DNA of 64,000 nt from Nymphaea colorata (taxonomy: Eukaryota > Streptophyta > Magnoliopsida > Nymphaeales > Nymphaeaceae), in NCBI RefSeq assembly GCF_008831285.2, contig NC_045145.1, positions 19,590,802-19,654,801 on the forward strand, read 5' to 3'. Position 1 is the stretch's first letter. Each line of letters opens with the position of its first letter. The translations under genes and the position numbers were made by a program. The notes under the pieces were generated by a model. It ran no database searches and had not been told where the DNA came from. It saw only the letters and a list, made by a program, of their open reading frames with translations. Positions 14,701 to 25,760 of this stretch are shown in pieces.

Positions 14701-17700
14701 TCCAAGTTTCAACCATTGAACCTTCAACCTTCTTAGAGAAACCACAACTGGGGGCACGGAGACCCAAGAAATCCCTTGTCAGTTGTCACAAATTTTTGAG
14801 ATATTCAACAATGATATTGGTGCCCATATATTCATATTAATTAGCTACAACAAAATGTCACGTACGTCAAAATCAGTAGCCATTAGAAATTTAGAACTAC
14901 CCACTCATAGAAAGCCTAAAAGGTAATATTCTCTTTCAGCAGAACACATCATCACTTACAAGAAGAAAAAAAAGAAAAAATTAAAAAGAAAAAGAAATCC
15001 ACCTCCAAATCCTGGGATGATGTTATATCACCAGCTTGAGCAGCATCAGCAGTGATTTTCCTGAAGTCATATATGTAATCATGAGGAAAAACTACTGAAA
15101 GAAACTGAACAGAATCAGAACAGAAAAAAGAAAAAATTAAAAACGCACATACACTGGTATAGTGGAAGACATCTCTGTGGAAACTGCAGCACCAGAGGCA
15201 GCAGAAGCAGCATGGGTGGCAACAAAAGTTGAGGAATTGAAACTTGGTAATCCTGGAGAAGATGAAACACCTACAGGAGTAGAAACAACAGCAGGAGAGA
15301 CTGAAGGCATAGATGGTGGATTAGACAGGATTACTGCTGAAGTGCTAATAGTTGGCATAACTAGAACAGGACTTGATGCAACTCCAGATGTTGCAATGAT
15401 GGGGGATGGTACAGCAGGACTAGCAACAACATTAGCTGGCATATCTGAGGTAGATACGGTAGGAGTGATTTGAGCTGCTGAAGCCACATTTGACGTATCC
15501 ACATTCACTACCTGGGCAACTGCCTTATCAGCCTGCTCCCGTGCAAGCTGTCAGGAAAAAAAATAGCACAATCAGACGAATAGCAGATCTATGACAGCTC
15601 ATCCAGAAAGGGAAAGTAATATGACACTCATTGTGAATGTGCACACAAGCATAAGCATGTGCAGGAATAGGCCCCTGATGTGTGCACACCCACACCCATA
15701 CCAAAACACATAAACTAGGTGCGCAGAAACTGTCAAATAACCTTAAGTTCTTCTGGTATTGTCCATTTAGACTGTTTGGTGACCTTGTTATAGTAGTACC
15801 TGGAAAAAATGACACAAAATGTTTATAGACAGCCAAAATAAGCAAGAGTAGAAAGCAAACCAGTCATCACTCACTTTCTCCCCTCAGCAGTAGTAAATTC
15901 TTTCCAGACAGTTGATGCATCAGCCCTCTGCAACACAAAACAAGATCAGTGAATTTGACAAACATAAAATAACAAAAAGCAGAGAAACCAGATTCAAGAA
16001 CCTTTATATTGTGGCAGTTAAGGGAAGAACATAATAAACAATCTTAAATTGCATAAATGAGCTTAAAAATATTAAATGAATATACAGATCAAATAAAGAA
16101 GGATATACACCTTACTGAATTGGGTAAAATCAATAGATAGATCAGGAGAAACACAAGACACAGACAGCAGAGAAACGAGAAGAGGAAATATAATGAAATG
16201 ACTTAATAGTTTCCACAACTTCAAAATGATGGTGTTTGCATTATCACATAGTGGTTTGAGTGCTTGTTCTAGTTTATAATTATCGCAGAGTTAGCCAATT
16301 ACAAACATCCAAGCTACTATACCCAAGTGTCATCTGGTTTCTGCAATTAGACACAACAAATTGGCATACAGTGTCTTCAAAGGCCGCTACCTTGTCAGTG
16401 TCAAGGATAAAGAACAATACCTGCATCGCAGTTTAATTCTCCCAATCATTGTAAACTTTTTTTTTCTTGGAAAACTTTCAGGAATTCTTCAAATAAGGAA
16501 AAATAATAGAGAAGATTGTGAAGTTGCAAGCTTTCTACTATTTTTATTGTCAAACTCTGAAGGAAATCCAAAATAGTTATTAAGATATTAAAATAAACCA
16601 AGTATAAAATATATTCAAAAAATGCAACAAAAAATGTAATTTTCAATTTGGCAATATTTTCAAAATATCGTGATCTTTCACTCTTTTATTTTTCCTTATT
16701 TTCCTCTTCTTAACATTTCTATTTTAAATGGCCACGTTTGTGACAAATTGATAATATTCCTACTTAGCTCAGCAACTGAACACAACAGAAACACAGAAAC
16801 TGGCAACAGTTATAAAAAAGAACATGCTAAGCCCTAGACACTTACCTTATCAACCAGGCTGGACCACCTTGAAGCGTAGGTTTAATATTTTATTCCTCCT
16901 AACTTTTTACTACTAGAGTTTACCCTTTTCGCCATTCTTTTTTTTCCTGCCTTTTTCCCTTTTTCTTAATTTCTTTTTCTTCCCCTTCACCCTCATCTTC
17001 CTCTCTTCTTTCTAGTTTCTCGTCATCCTCTTTCCTTTCACATACTGTTTCTGGTTTGCCTAGGCACAGTCAAGGCCTTTTTGGGGGACCCCCACCCAGT
17101 CCCATCTAGCGTTTTGATTGCTAGACTGATAACAGCTTCCGTGTCATGGAGTTATAAATTAAAATAAAATTGAAACAAACTAATGAGACAAGAAAGCATT
17201 GAAACTTGTCAGTTACTCATCTTCCGAACTACAGAGGGCATTATTACCAGAAATGCAGTCTAAGGATAACTCAAACCATTTCAAACATAGTAATGACTAC
17301 AAAGTACAAACAAAGAGATTAAGATTGAGCAAATTACTTATCCCCAGACATCCTAACACAAGCTTTAATACTTAAATCTACTAGAAGTAAGTGCCTAAAA
17401 ATAACATTTTAAAATACAATTGGTGCATAAACAATAATAAACGCTTGAAGGAGTTACAGCTGCTATCATCACACCAGTTCACAGCTAAGCATAACGCCAA
17501 AAGTTCATATCCAGTGTGATCAGAATAATGCTTTCAGGGGAAAGAGAGACTCTCACATTAAAGTTATATTTTTGGGCATTTTAGTCATCTATTTATCTCC
17601 TATTTCCTGTGCACATGGATTAAAATTTGTAGCTTTGTGCAGTTAGACGGAAGAATCACAACGGTTACAAGCCACTCTCAATACTTTACAGTTTACATGC

Positions 17701-20700
17701 TAACAGCATCTGAAACTACAAAACAACCGTCTAAAATTTTGATGGATGGTAATTGCTAGCCATCTACATTAACTGACAAACACCATTCTGCTACCCAATG
17801 TCCAGTCACTGAATTTCATACTATCAAGATTTTCTTTTCTTAAGCAAATGCAGTAATTTTCTCTACCATCAGCTTAACCTAAGTTATCATTTATTCCTAA
17901 AACTTTGACACGCTCTTTATGATCAGTCAGAGACAGATAAGATTTCACATGGCATCTCACACAACAATTTCTCATCTAAGCAGCAAGAAATTTTTTCCCT
18001 GCAAGGCTGCAACTTGAAAACTCTGCCAAATGCTAAACAAACAGAAACAAGATGTTGATGGAGTAAAAGGAACAAACAGAAGTATCTATTCAGGCATTCA
18101 TTTGTGAATTATACATGGCACTCAATTCTTGTAAGATATGTGCAGTAGTGTTTCTCATAATACCACACATGCATGGCATACACAATTTAAATGCATTACC
18201 CTACTATAACATTTTTAGCCTAGAGCCAGTATTTGTACCATAATAGCATTGAATTATGATTGTGCTTTATCAGCTCCATGCAAATTTCTAATCTGCCTTG
18301 TTCTCATTTGCATGTGCTTGCAAATATTTGGAGGAAAAGAAAAAGAAGGAAAAAAATGTAAATAAAAGATCAAAGCAAAAATAGAAATAAAAAGGGCATG
18401 TGCCACCATCATGACAATCTCATAATAAGGTTATGAACTGTGATTGGCTATAAATAAAATGCCAGGCTTTATGCAAGTTAAGAAACAAATGAAAAGAATA
18501 TTCAGTACAAAGATAGTTGAAGTTTACAGATAAGCCTATCCAAATTTTGAAGTGAAGAAGATACAAAGTATCCGGTGTCAAAAGTTGGATACTATTTGTT
18601 AGGACCATGAAGCCTAGAGCATGGAAGGTAAATATCAAACAAAAGCATTAATAATTAAAGGCAATATTTGAAACAAACATGAATAACTATTCAAAATATG
18701 TGGTTTGACTAATATTTTGGTGCATCAAATACTATAATCACAGACCTTTCTTCACTCAGCAAAATGCAGGAGGCTAGAAACCATTCAGCTGAACTTTCAA
18801 CAATCATAATAGCACCATCAATTAATCGAGAAGCAGGTGGCTACCAACATGAAAACAAACTCATATCAATTCATACCTCTCAATAGAGTAGCAATTGTGC
18901 ACCTGGATACCTTTTTGAAGCCATGAAAATCAAGCATGTGACAGTAAACAGAAGTAAATATGAAAGAAAGATTTTAAGATATTAAACAAACAGCCAAAAT
19001 GCATGTTCAAATTATGCTATTGCAACAGAAATGACAGAAAGAATAAAAGAGAAAATGCAAAATTTGAGAGCGAAGTATAAGAAAACAAATGGCATGGGCA
19101 AATCATCGAAGAGAATGCAGAACCTTTTCTACTTCAATAGTGTGCACAAAGTGTCACACCCACTCAAAGTTAAAAATGTGCATGCATTAGTAATATCATT
19201 TAAATTGCACGAACACAAGTTGGTAATTATTTGTCAATAATTAAACATTCACAGACAAACAAGATATTTTAGAAAAAAGAAACAAGTTTTATTGGGCTCT
19301 AAACATAAAAATTGCACAGAGCCACCAATTTGTATACTGCCCCTTCAAGTTAAAAGAAAAAGTGAATAGCAATGATTGCCTGCCTTGAGAAAAGAGAAGC
19401 CCTTCCTTCACAAGTAAGCATATAGAGCAGTTGTATACTTGTATTTTCCTCCTGACTTGCCAAAAGATATCTACAAACCAGTAGCAGAACATGCAAGGAA
19501 ACAGAGAGCCCAAATAAAACAATTTTGCGATTTTAAGCATAGAAGTCAATTATAAAGAACCCCAAAAAGTATCTAAATTCCATAAACATAAAAATTAAAA
19601 TAAAATTCATCCAATGCCAATACAACAAATAGAAGCCAACAGAAATAGATGGGTGATGGGACAAATGTTTCTTATTACTCACCTCAATGGGGGTCATCAA
19701 CTCTAAAGGTTTCTCCCAACTAGACTGCTTAGTCTTTTTATTGTAATAATACCTGTACATCAAGAAACAAAAGCATGACATATGAAGGAAGAACAAGATG
19801 ACAAAAATAATCAAAAAACTCATGGGATGGAAATGAATCAGGCATAGATCTGGCCATGCTTGTACCCACAACGTATAACCGTCTGAGTGGGGACAAAGGA
19901 CTCGGATCTGATATTGCATTCAAGGATTTGGATCTAATAGTAGATTTGGTTGAGGAAAGAAAGAGCTATTTAAATTTACATATTGTGGGGTATATCACAT
20001 TTTTTAGGCTTAAACATGTATCTCCATAGTCCATACACACATAATGTGAGTCTCGAGCATGTACATAGACGACTGAAAATGTGTATGTCTGCATGCACAG
20101 CTGTCTGCATGTGTGTGTCCTACTTTTCAATGAAATACATCACCACATATAAATCCCAATAATTAATTTTATCAAGTAGCGTGAACAAACATGTGTGTCT
20201 GCATACAATGGCATGGACCCAAAATTTAACGAGTATAATCAGCATAGCACAGCAACATACCTCTTCCCATCGGCAGAAGTGTGTTCCTGCCAATCTGAGG
20301 AAGACTGGAGACTAGAACTAGGCTGACTGGTTGACAACTGAAAATCCACAGAAAGAAAATAAGAGAAACAAAAACATGAACAGAAGGAAAAGCTGCTCCC
20401 AGTAAGAACTAAAAGAGAAAATGCAATATTACCATAGCAGTGGAAGATGATACAGCCTGCTGGGCAGTTTGCAGTGGTGGTCCAACAACTTGTCCACTTG
20501 TTACTCCAGATGGCAACCAGGGTTGTCCTGAAATAGATGGCGTAGGAACTTGGGGCACAGGTTGATATTGTGATGGTAGATTAATATTGTTCTGAGGCTG
20601 GCTTGCAGAAGATGGTGTTGCAAACTACCAACAAGAATTTCCAAAACATTTGCCAGTCAAGAAATTGAGGATCAAACATCAATGCAGAACAAAGGCGATA

Positions 20701-22049
20701 TATATAAAAGGTTGCAACTTGCAAGACCAGTTTACTGGTACATCCAGAAAAATGTTTTCAAGTTCTTCTGACACACATATGGATTATGAACTGATGAGCC
20801 ACAAATTGATCAATTCAAATTCGCTCATCTTGGGACTTAACTCAATTATGAGAATTATGAACAAACTAGGACAAGTCCATTGAGTCTCACTGGCTCCACG
20901 AAACAAGCAGCATCACACTAATTCAATAATTATAGATTTCTATTTTATTAATTTCAGGTAGACTAGTCCAAATTTGCTCGTTTTGGGGCTTAACCAAGAT
21001 AAAAAAAACAAAAAAAAATTGCGTTCACTCAGTTATGAACAAACTCAGACAAGTCAACTAAATTTCCTGACCAGCACCACTGAACAAGCACCATCATAGT
21101 AATTGAATTATTATATATGTTATTTTAAAAACCATATGTTTATCATTTAACTTTTAGTAGAGTAGAGGAAAAAAGAAATGACTTCCCCAAGTCACTTTAA
21201 TCGATATCCAACTGCCCAATATTTAATCTGATTTCAATGGCCATGGCTGGAACACTCAAGGTTGTGAAAATAAAATGGTTAATTAGCCATTATCTTTAGC
21301 TTTTTTTCATAATCAGAATCACTTTTGGCTTAAAAAATTTATGCTTTCAAATTCAGACTTTTTCTTGTTCTTCTCATCAAAAAGAAAGAAAGAAAAGAAA
21401 ATTGCAGTCTTGTCTTACTGTATATGACGACGATAATGGTGCTCCAGGACCTCCAAAACCAGCATGATGGGCGCCCAAAGGCTGATGAGTTTGCTGAGGC
21501 TGGGATAATGCAGTTGCAACAGGCATGGGAGCATAAGGCCCTGGAACTCCTTGTGAAGAAGGAGCAACTTGACCTGGGGGGCCTGGTGTAGGGAGGAATT
21601 GTTGCATTGGTTGTCCATACGGGTTCTGTTGTGCTTGTACAGGAGAAGGCATCATATTGTTAGGTGGTGGAATACCTTGGCCGACAGGCCTGAACTGCTG
21701 GGGTGCTGACGGCATAAACTGTTGACTTTGTGGTGGTGGAATAACAGGCCTAAACTGTACAACAACATTCATTTCAAAGAACAATCATCAGGGAAAATTT
21801 CAACTTCTAAGTGTATAAGATATAAACAGTTATAGTCAGAAGTATTACTTGCAAGGACATTGGTGAAGCAAAGTTCTGAGGTGGACCAGTCGATCCCACC
21901 ATCGGGGGCCTAGGTGGCTTTTCACAATCACAAACAAAGACACATGATAAGCATCACAAACTGCTCAAAACAATAATCCCAAAGTACCAAAGACAGCATG
22001 CAATAATAGAATATACCTGTGAGCCAGATAGTTGGGGGTTATTCGCCAT
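2224..22049 (-). CDS. PRP40A-like: PRP40-like pre-mRNA-processing protein (28 coding exons)
   Basis: Nuclear splicing factor of the PRP40/FBP11 family. Members associate with U1 snRNP, help bridge the 5' splice site to branch-point factors, and bind proline-rich partners and the RNA polymerase II CTD through WW domains. I read 28 coding exons on the minus strand with GT-AG introns; they sum to 3150 nt in one frame (1049 aa plus stop), slightly longer than the Arabidopsis protein of about 960 aa. Order: Pro/Gln-rich region (residues 1-223), WW1 (about 224-255), WW2 (about 264-296), Ser/Thr/Ala/Pro-rich linker (about 297-447), six FF domains (about 482-885), Lys/Arg/Glu-rich tail (about 886-1049) ending [10 protein letters not shown]. 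The start at 22049 gives [11 protein letters not shown], matching the plant family N terminus. No key residue or reading frame is broken. The A/B paralogue assignment is inferred. Confidence 0.95.
3478..4682 (-). other. PRP40 intron 23
   Basis: A 1.2-kb intron between the FF5/FF6 exons. No exon-like or repeat structure recognised. Confidence 0.7.
4890..7579 (-). other. PRP40 intron 21, 2.7 kb, with dispersed repeat and microsatellite
   Basis: Holds the AT-rich dispersed element at about 6270-6660 and an (AT)n(GA)n microsatellite at 7036-7083. No missing PRP40 exon is expected here, because exons 21 and 22 join in phase and the protein is continuous. ORFs in this interval are not supported. 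Confidence 0.7.
6270..6660 (-). mobile_element. AT-rich dispersed element in PRP40 intron 21
   Basis: The reverse complement reads gtcacaaaaaacacattttt, then gataaattaaatgg, then gatgtttgtgttattagttt, then caagctagctgtattatacc. This follows the order of the copy at 31790-32130. It has no coding capacity. Ends and target-site duplications could not be fixed by eye. Confidence 0.6.
8419..10674 (-). other. PRP40 intron 16, 2.3 kb, with microsatellites and dispersed repeat
   Basis: Contains an (AT)n/(AC)n/(AG)n compound microsatellite at about 8747-8816, tata/cata repeats near 8875-9000, and a second copy of the AT-rich dispersed element at about 9540-9860. No coding exon recognised. Confidence 0.7.
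9540..9860 (-). mobile_element. AT-rich dispersed element in PRP40 intron 16 (diverged copy)
   Basis: Begins gaggtttttctcagatataa and ends aaaatgtgttttctataaca. These correspond to gaggattttctcgggtataa and aaaaatgtgttttttgtgac at the two ends of the intron 21 copy, in the same orientation. The middle is homopolymer-rich and diverged. Confidence 0.45.
10781..13160 (-). other. PRP40 introns 13-15 around exons 14-15
   Basis: Intronic DNA at 10781-11809, 11845-11959 and 12047-13160, interrupted only by exon 15 (11810-11844) and exon 14 (11960-12046). The stretch 10960-11290 is an AT-rich, homopolymer-rich block that may be a decayed relative of the dispersed element in introns 16 and 21. No other structure seen. 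Confidence 0.55.
13466..15547 (-). other. PRP40 exons 9-11: Ser/Thr/Ala/Pro-rich linker
   Basis: Exons 15547-15153, 15060-15003 and 13567-13466. Exon 9 starts [12 protein letters not shown] and continues into about 110 residues of low-complexity V/A/S/T/P sequence. Exon 11 carries [20 protein letters not shown] and then [10 protein letters not shown], which leads into FF1. I chose the donor gtatgt after 15153 rather than the overlapping gtgtat two bases upstream, because only that choice keeps exon 10 in frame (T-I-P-V-K-I-T-A-D). Confidence 0.88.
13568..15002 (-). other. PRP40 intron 10 with CCCATA-rich dispersed repeat
   Basis: A 1.4-kb intron. The interval 14180-14530 contains repeated tacccatacccata motifs around a short (AT)n at 14419-14438. 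Related cccata/gtaccc wording recurs at about 22480-22860 in the leader intron, which suggests a dispersed repeat family. No coding content. Confidence 0.5.
15928..19682 (-). other. PRP40 intron 6, 3.8 kb, separates WW1 from WW2
   Basis: Longest intron inside the coding part of the gene. It holds AT-rich sequence, a pyrimidine-rich patch at 16900-17060 and no recognisable exon or intact mobile element. The ORFs at 16361, 18420, 19031 and 19289 have no supporting features. Confidence 0.65.
19753..20260 (-). other. PRP40 intron 5
   Basis: A 508-bp intron that splits WW1. It contains tgtgtgt-rich sequence near 20030-20120. No coding content seen. Confidence 0.6.
20433..22049 (-). other. PRP40 exons 1-4: Pro/Gln-rich N-terminal region
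   Basis: Coding exons on the minus strand: 22049-22017 (33 nt, the start codon exon), 21917-21849, 21754-21419 and 20624-20433, all phase 0. They encode 210 residues rich in Pro, Gln, Ser and Gly (for example [19 protein letters not shown]), the disordered segment that precedes the WW domains in plant PRP40. The acceptor of exon 2 has a weak pyrimidine tract and ends gaaaag. It is kept because the frame and protein similarity continue across it. Confidence 0.88.
20625..21418 (-). other. PRP40 intron 3
   Basis: A 0.8-kb intron with no feature beyond two weakly similar blocks near 20800-20950 and 20990-21110: a gctcatcttgggact / gctcgttttggggct phrase followed by agacaagtcaactaa wording. These look like a decayed internal duplication. 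Confidence 0.45.
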
Positions 22050-22066
22050 TCCTTCAAGAGTAGAGA

Positions 22067-25000
22067 CTAAGAAAATGCAACTGCACTGGTTATCAGAATC
22101 AAGAATTCAGTGATCTGCATGTGCATATGTATATGTATAGATAAGCAGACTCAAAATATATACAAAAGGGAGTGCCATCATTTTTGTCATGAGACAAGAA
22201 AAAAAAATGTTCCTTGAATAGATAAGAAGATGCATCAACTAGTAACCCTTATTTGTTCACAGATTTGCACACTTCACCCTTCGAGCTAATGAAGAACCTT
22301 GTTAAACAAGCTTGATTTATAGGCCAAGGATCCTAGTCAACTAACTAGTACAGCTCACCTAAACTTTTAATTTTGACTACTGAATCAAATTGACACCATG
22401 CACACTTTGAATGACTATAGTAAATGTTTAACTTAAAACATTTTCATGTGTGGCTCAGTAAGTCACACTGGTGTACAGGTATGGAGATAGGACTTGGACA
22501 CAGAAATTTGTAAAAGAATGTGGGTACAGCAGGCAGTACACCTACATATATATATATATATATATATATAAAATTGAAGAAAAAGAATCCATAGGTTAAT
22601 AAATAATGCATAAGAACAACATAGTTTAAACTTTAAAATTCAACAGTTTATGTTCATACATGCAATCCCATTGATTGAAGTTTAAAACAATGTTTATAAT
22701 AAAATGATCATCATAATAAAAGATAATAATCATTGTTTGGTTGAACTATGTCTGACCTAAATCCAATCTGAAAAATACCCAATTGTGGCATACCCATGTC
22801 TAAAAGCTGCCGTAGGACCATAGCAACACAGCTACACTAGCCATTACCATACCCACCTTACATAGATGGCCATCTTGACCTTCTTCAAGATTAAATGCCA
22901 CGACTGAATTCATCAAACTTCATAAGCAGCTCTTCAGACGTCTTTACAAGTTTAGTGATCCCCTCTTTCTAGTTAACTTATACTATGAACACTTTAAAAC
23001 AAGAAAACTGAGCAACAAAGACAATCTTACAACTACGTATACATATTTATGGGCATCAATTGTCTTTATCTGCTGACATGAAATACAAAAAAAAAAAAAA
23101 ACACGGGGAGAAAGGTGTCCTTATAACACTTTGAAACTAGCACGATTGAAGCTTACAAAAAATGGCACTTAAGATACATAATTTTCCGATTCCTAAATTA
23201 AGAAGGTGCAGTCATTTTGCTCTGCATTTCCTAAACTTGCATAGTTCTTGTGAATTTTTGTTGGAGACAAAAATTCACGGGCTATACACAAAAACATTCT
23301 GTAATTTCAATGCTTTAGTACCCCTTGGAACTAGATCCCTATAAACCTGTGTAAGTTAAATTGTTAATCACAAATGCAGCCATGACAAACAATTAGTTGA
23401 TAAATCATAAATGTGACGACTGGGCATGTGATTTGAAAACAAATGATTACAATGGGCCTGTCCTAAGAGAATATGAAAAGGACCAACCACAGGGTCACCC
23501 AGACAATGAAAATAAAACAGCTGTACAAAAGACACCTAACAGAAATTAAAAAAATAATAGATACAACCGAACAAAAAAATTATGAAACATTTGGGCTCCA
23601 AAGCAGAGTGGACGACCAACTAAAGAAATCGTCAAACCTAGAAAGAACCCAAGTTTCTAGTCGTCCCTAATGCCAACAAAAAAGTATGCCCCACTTGGTA
23701 GCAAATTTGCTTAAGACCATGATCGCCTTAGTTTCTGTGAATGAACTGCTACCTGCTAGCCACTGAAAAGCCTACACATATGAAAAGCTTATCCGCACTG
23801 GCCTTGAAATGCAAAAAACATGTCCATGTCAGACGAGTCTCAGATGCTTGTAATTAAACACTACCGTGTTGTCACATCAACAACAATATCCAGACATATT
23901 GAAGTTCAAAGCTCGAGACAATGTATAACACATTAACCAATAAAAGTAGCTCAAGGCATTCTTTTCCCTCAAAAGCAACCAGCAAAAGCTCATTCATTCT
24001 GGTTGAAATTATTTCAGGGACTACCTAGAACTATATGCCAGCTATAAAGACGTCCAAGTCACACATGAATACCAGCGGCGTGCTGTGGCTCACTCTAGCT
24101 TGGGTCGAACGTTATGCGTCTCCTCAAGCTCCGGCTAAGTTCATGTCAACATTTAACAACAGAACTCGTCCAGACCTTGACTTTGGCTCTTAAAGGCCAA
24201 TTAAGATTGATCTTGTGCCAAACCATGACAAAACCAAGAAGGTCACTCTTCGAGAAAGTGGCAAGGCCCCAAATAACCGAAGAGAAAAAGAAAAAGATGC
24301 AGTAACCAACCGTGAGGCAGATGTAGAGACAAAATCCCAGGGAATAAGGGCGAGAACTAATGTAGGATCGCCCCGAAACCCTCGCCCAAGGATCGCCACA
24401 TGTGAAGAATGACAAGGGAAATGCCAAGATCACTTCCAAAGACAAGCACAGAAGAGTGTATGCAAAAAATATAACGTCAAAATCGCACCCTAGTTGTGCG
24501 AAAAGCACGAAAAACAAATGGGAGCGATCATTAGAAGATAAAGAGGAGAAGGCAATACCGGACCTTTCCAATAACTGCCTACAGTCCGGCAGCTGCCGAC
24601 CAGAAATTGGCCGTTGTCCGGCCGAAGGCTGCACCAGAAATCTTCCCTCCCCGGAGAAACCCTAGGACGGAGGTAACAGATAGAGAGAGCGAGGGAGCAT
24701 TCGTGCCAAAACCTCTCGCACCCTCGCGCCGCGTATTAAAATATGGACGAAACAATTCGGGCCGGTCCGAGACGTAATCAAACCGATACGAAGTTACGAA
24801 CTTGATCATTCGGGCAGAAGACCGGATCCGTTCGGGTTTAAGAACCCCATACGGCCATACCCAGTCTAGAACCGGTTTCCCCGGAGCATGAGCTGCCAGG
24901 CCAAGTTGAGATCTAAAATGAGTTGCTTATTTGATGCATATCCGAACCCGACTCAGTCACAACATGGGCTAACCTGCGTTGCTTGTTTTGAAACTTATGT

Positions 25001-25591
25001 GGATCCTTATATGAGTTTGAAATCTGGATCATAGATCGCCACAGGTACGGAATCATTTGTGCACTCTCTTTCCGCTTATCTTTACATTAATATGCTCTCG
25101 CTGGCAATTTTTTCCCTCTTACCCCTTCGCTAAACTCTTCTAAAAATGAAGTTTCCATCTTTAGTGAAGCATGTTAGGGACCTACTTTTTTCTCATAAAG
25201 TGGTGATAACTTATCCATTAATAGCCTTCTCAGTGTAGACAAAAGGAAAAACTTTGTTCGCTTCGGATCGTAGATCCAGTATCGATTTCTGATCCTTATA
25301 TCTTATATCCGAGAGGTTTTGAAAACAGACCCGTGAAAACAAATGTATTTTGAGCTTTTGAGAAAAGGGAATCTCTTTACAGCGGATTTCCCTCATTCGT
25401 CTCTCTCGTCCGAGCAATGGAGATCGACCGGCCATGAAATGGATGTTTATTAAGGTTCTCTTTCTGTAAATGAAAAAAGCAAATGAAATAGGAATTTGTG
25501 TGAAAAAAAAAAGAAAATCAAAGGGACGGATCATGGCTTTCCACTCTTTGGTAATCAAGAGGAAGAAAAGTAGGGGATCGACGGATCTTAC
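22067..25591 (-). other. Probable 3.5-kb leader intron of PRP40
   Basis: Inference. An acceptor (ttttcttag) ends at 22067, just upstream of the start codon. A strong donor (GTAAGATC on the minus strand) lies immediately below 25592, within pyrimidine-rich leader-like sequence. The interval contains an (AT)n at 22546-22571 and CCCATA-type repeat fragments. At 24580-24730 there is GC-rich sequence with a telo-box-like AAACCCTAG (plus strand 24657-24665) that may be an alternative first exon or promoter. The minus ORFs here (162 and 193 codons) resemble no family. Confidence 0.45.
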
Positions 25592-25760
25592 CGATTCACC
25601 GAATGTGAGGAAAGGAGCCAGGTGATTGAGACAAAGATCGAACCAAGAGACTCCAGAGAGAGGAACCCTAACAACTGTACAAGAAAAAAAATCAAAGGAA
25701 CGTCGCCCACTCACCGTCCGTCGCCGTCCACGGGTCTTCCGTCGCCGATCTCCGTCCGCC
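25592..25760 (-). promoter_or_regulatory. Probable PRP40 5' leader exon / transcription start region
   Basis: On the minus strand this reads as a typical plant leader: gttagggttcctctctctgg, C/T-rich sequence, then a consensus donor after 25592. A telo-box AACCCTAA is at 25664-25671 on the plus strand. The exact transcription start is not visible. The alternative is the GC-rich block at 24580-24730. Confidence 0.4.

Larger units (their letters stand above)
15742..20337 (-). other. PRP40 exons 5-8: two WW domains
   Basis: Exons 20337-20261 and 19752-19683 encode WW1 ([20 protein letters not shown], then QSSWEKP). Exons 15927-15875 and 15799-15742 encode WW2 ([20 protein letters not shown], then [10 protein letters not shown]). 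Each domain is split by an intron after two bases of the codon just before the YYY block, so the two domains share an intron position, as expected for an old internal duplication. Both conserved Trp residues and the central Tyr triplet are present in each domain, so both should bind proline-rich ligands. Confidence 0.95.

Noticed and set aside
15162..15473. 103-codon plus-strand ORF
   Set aside because: Antisense of PRP40 exon 9, whose low-complexity V/A/S/T codons leave the other strand open.
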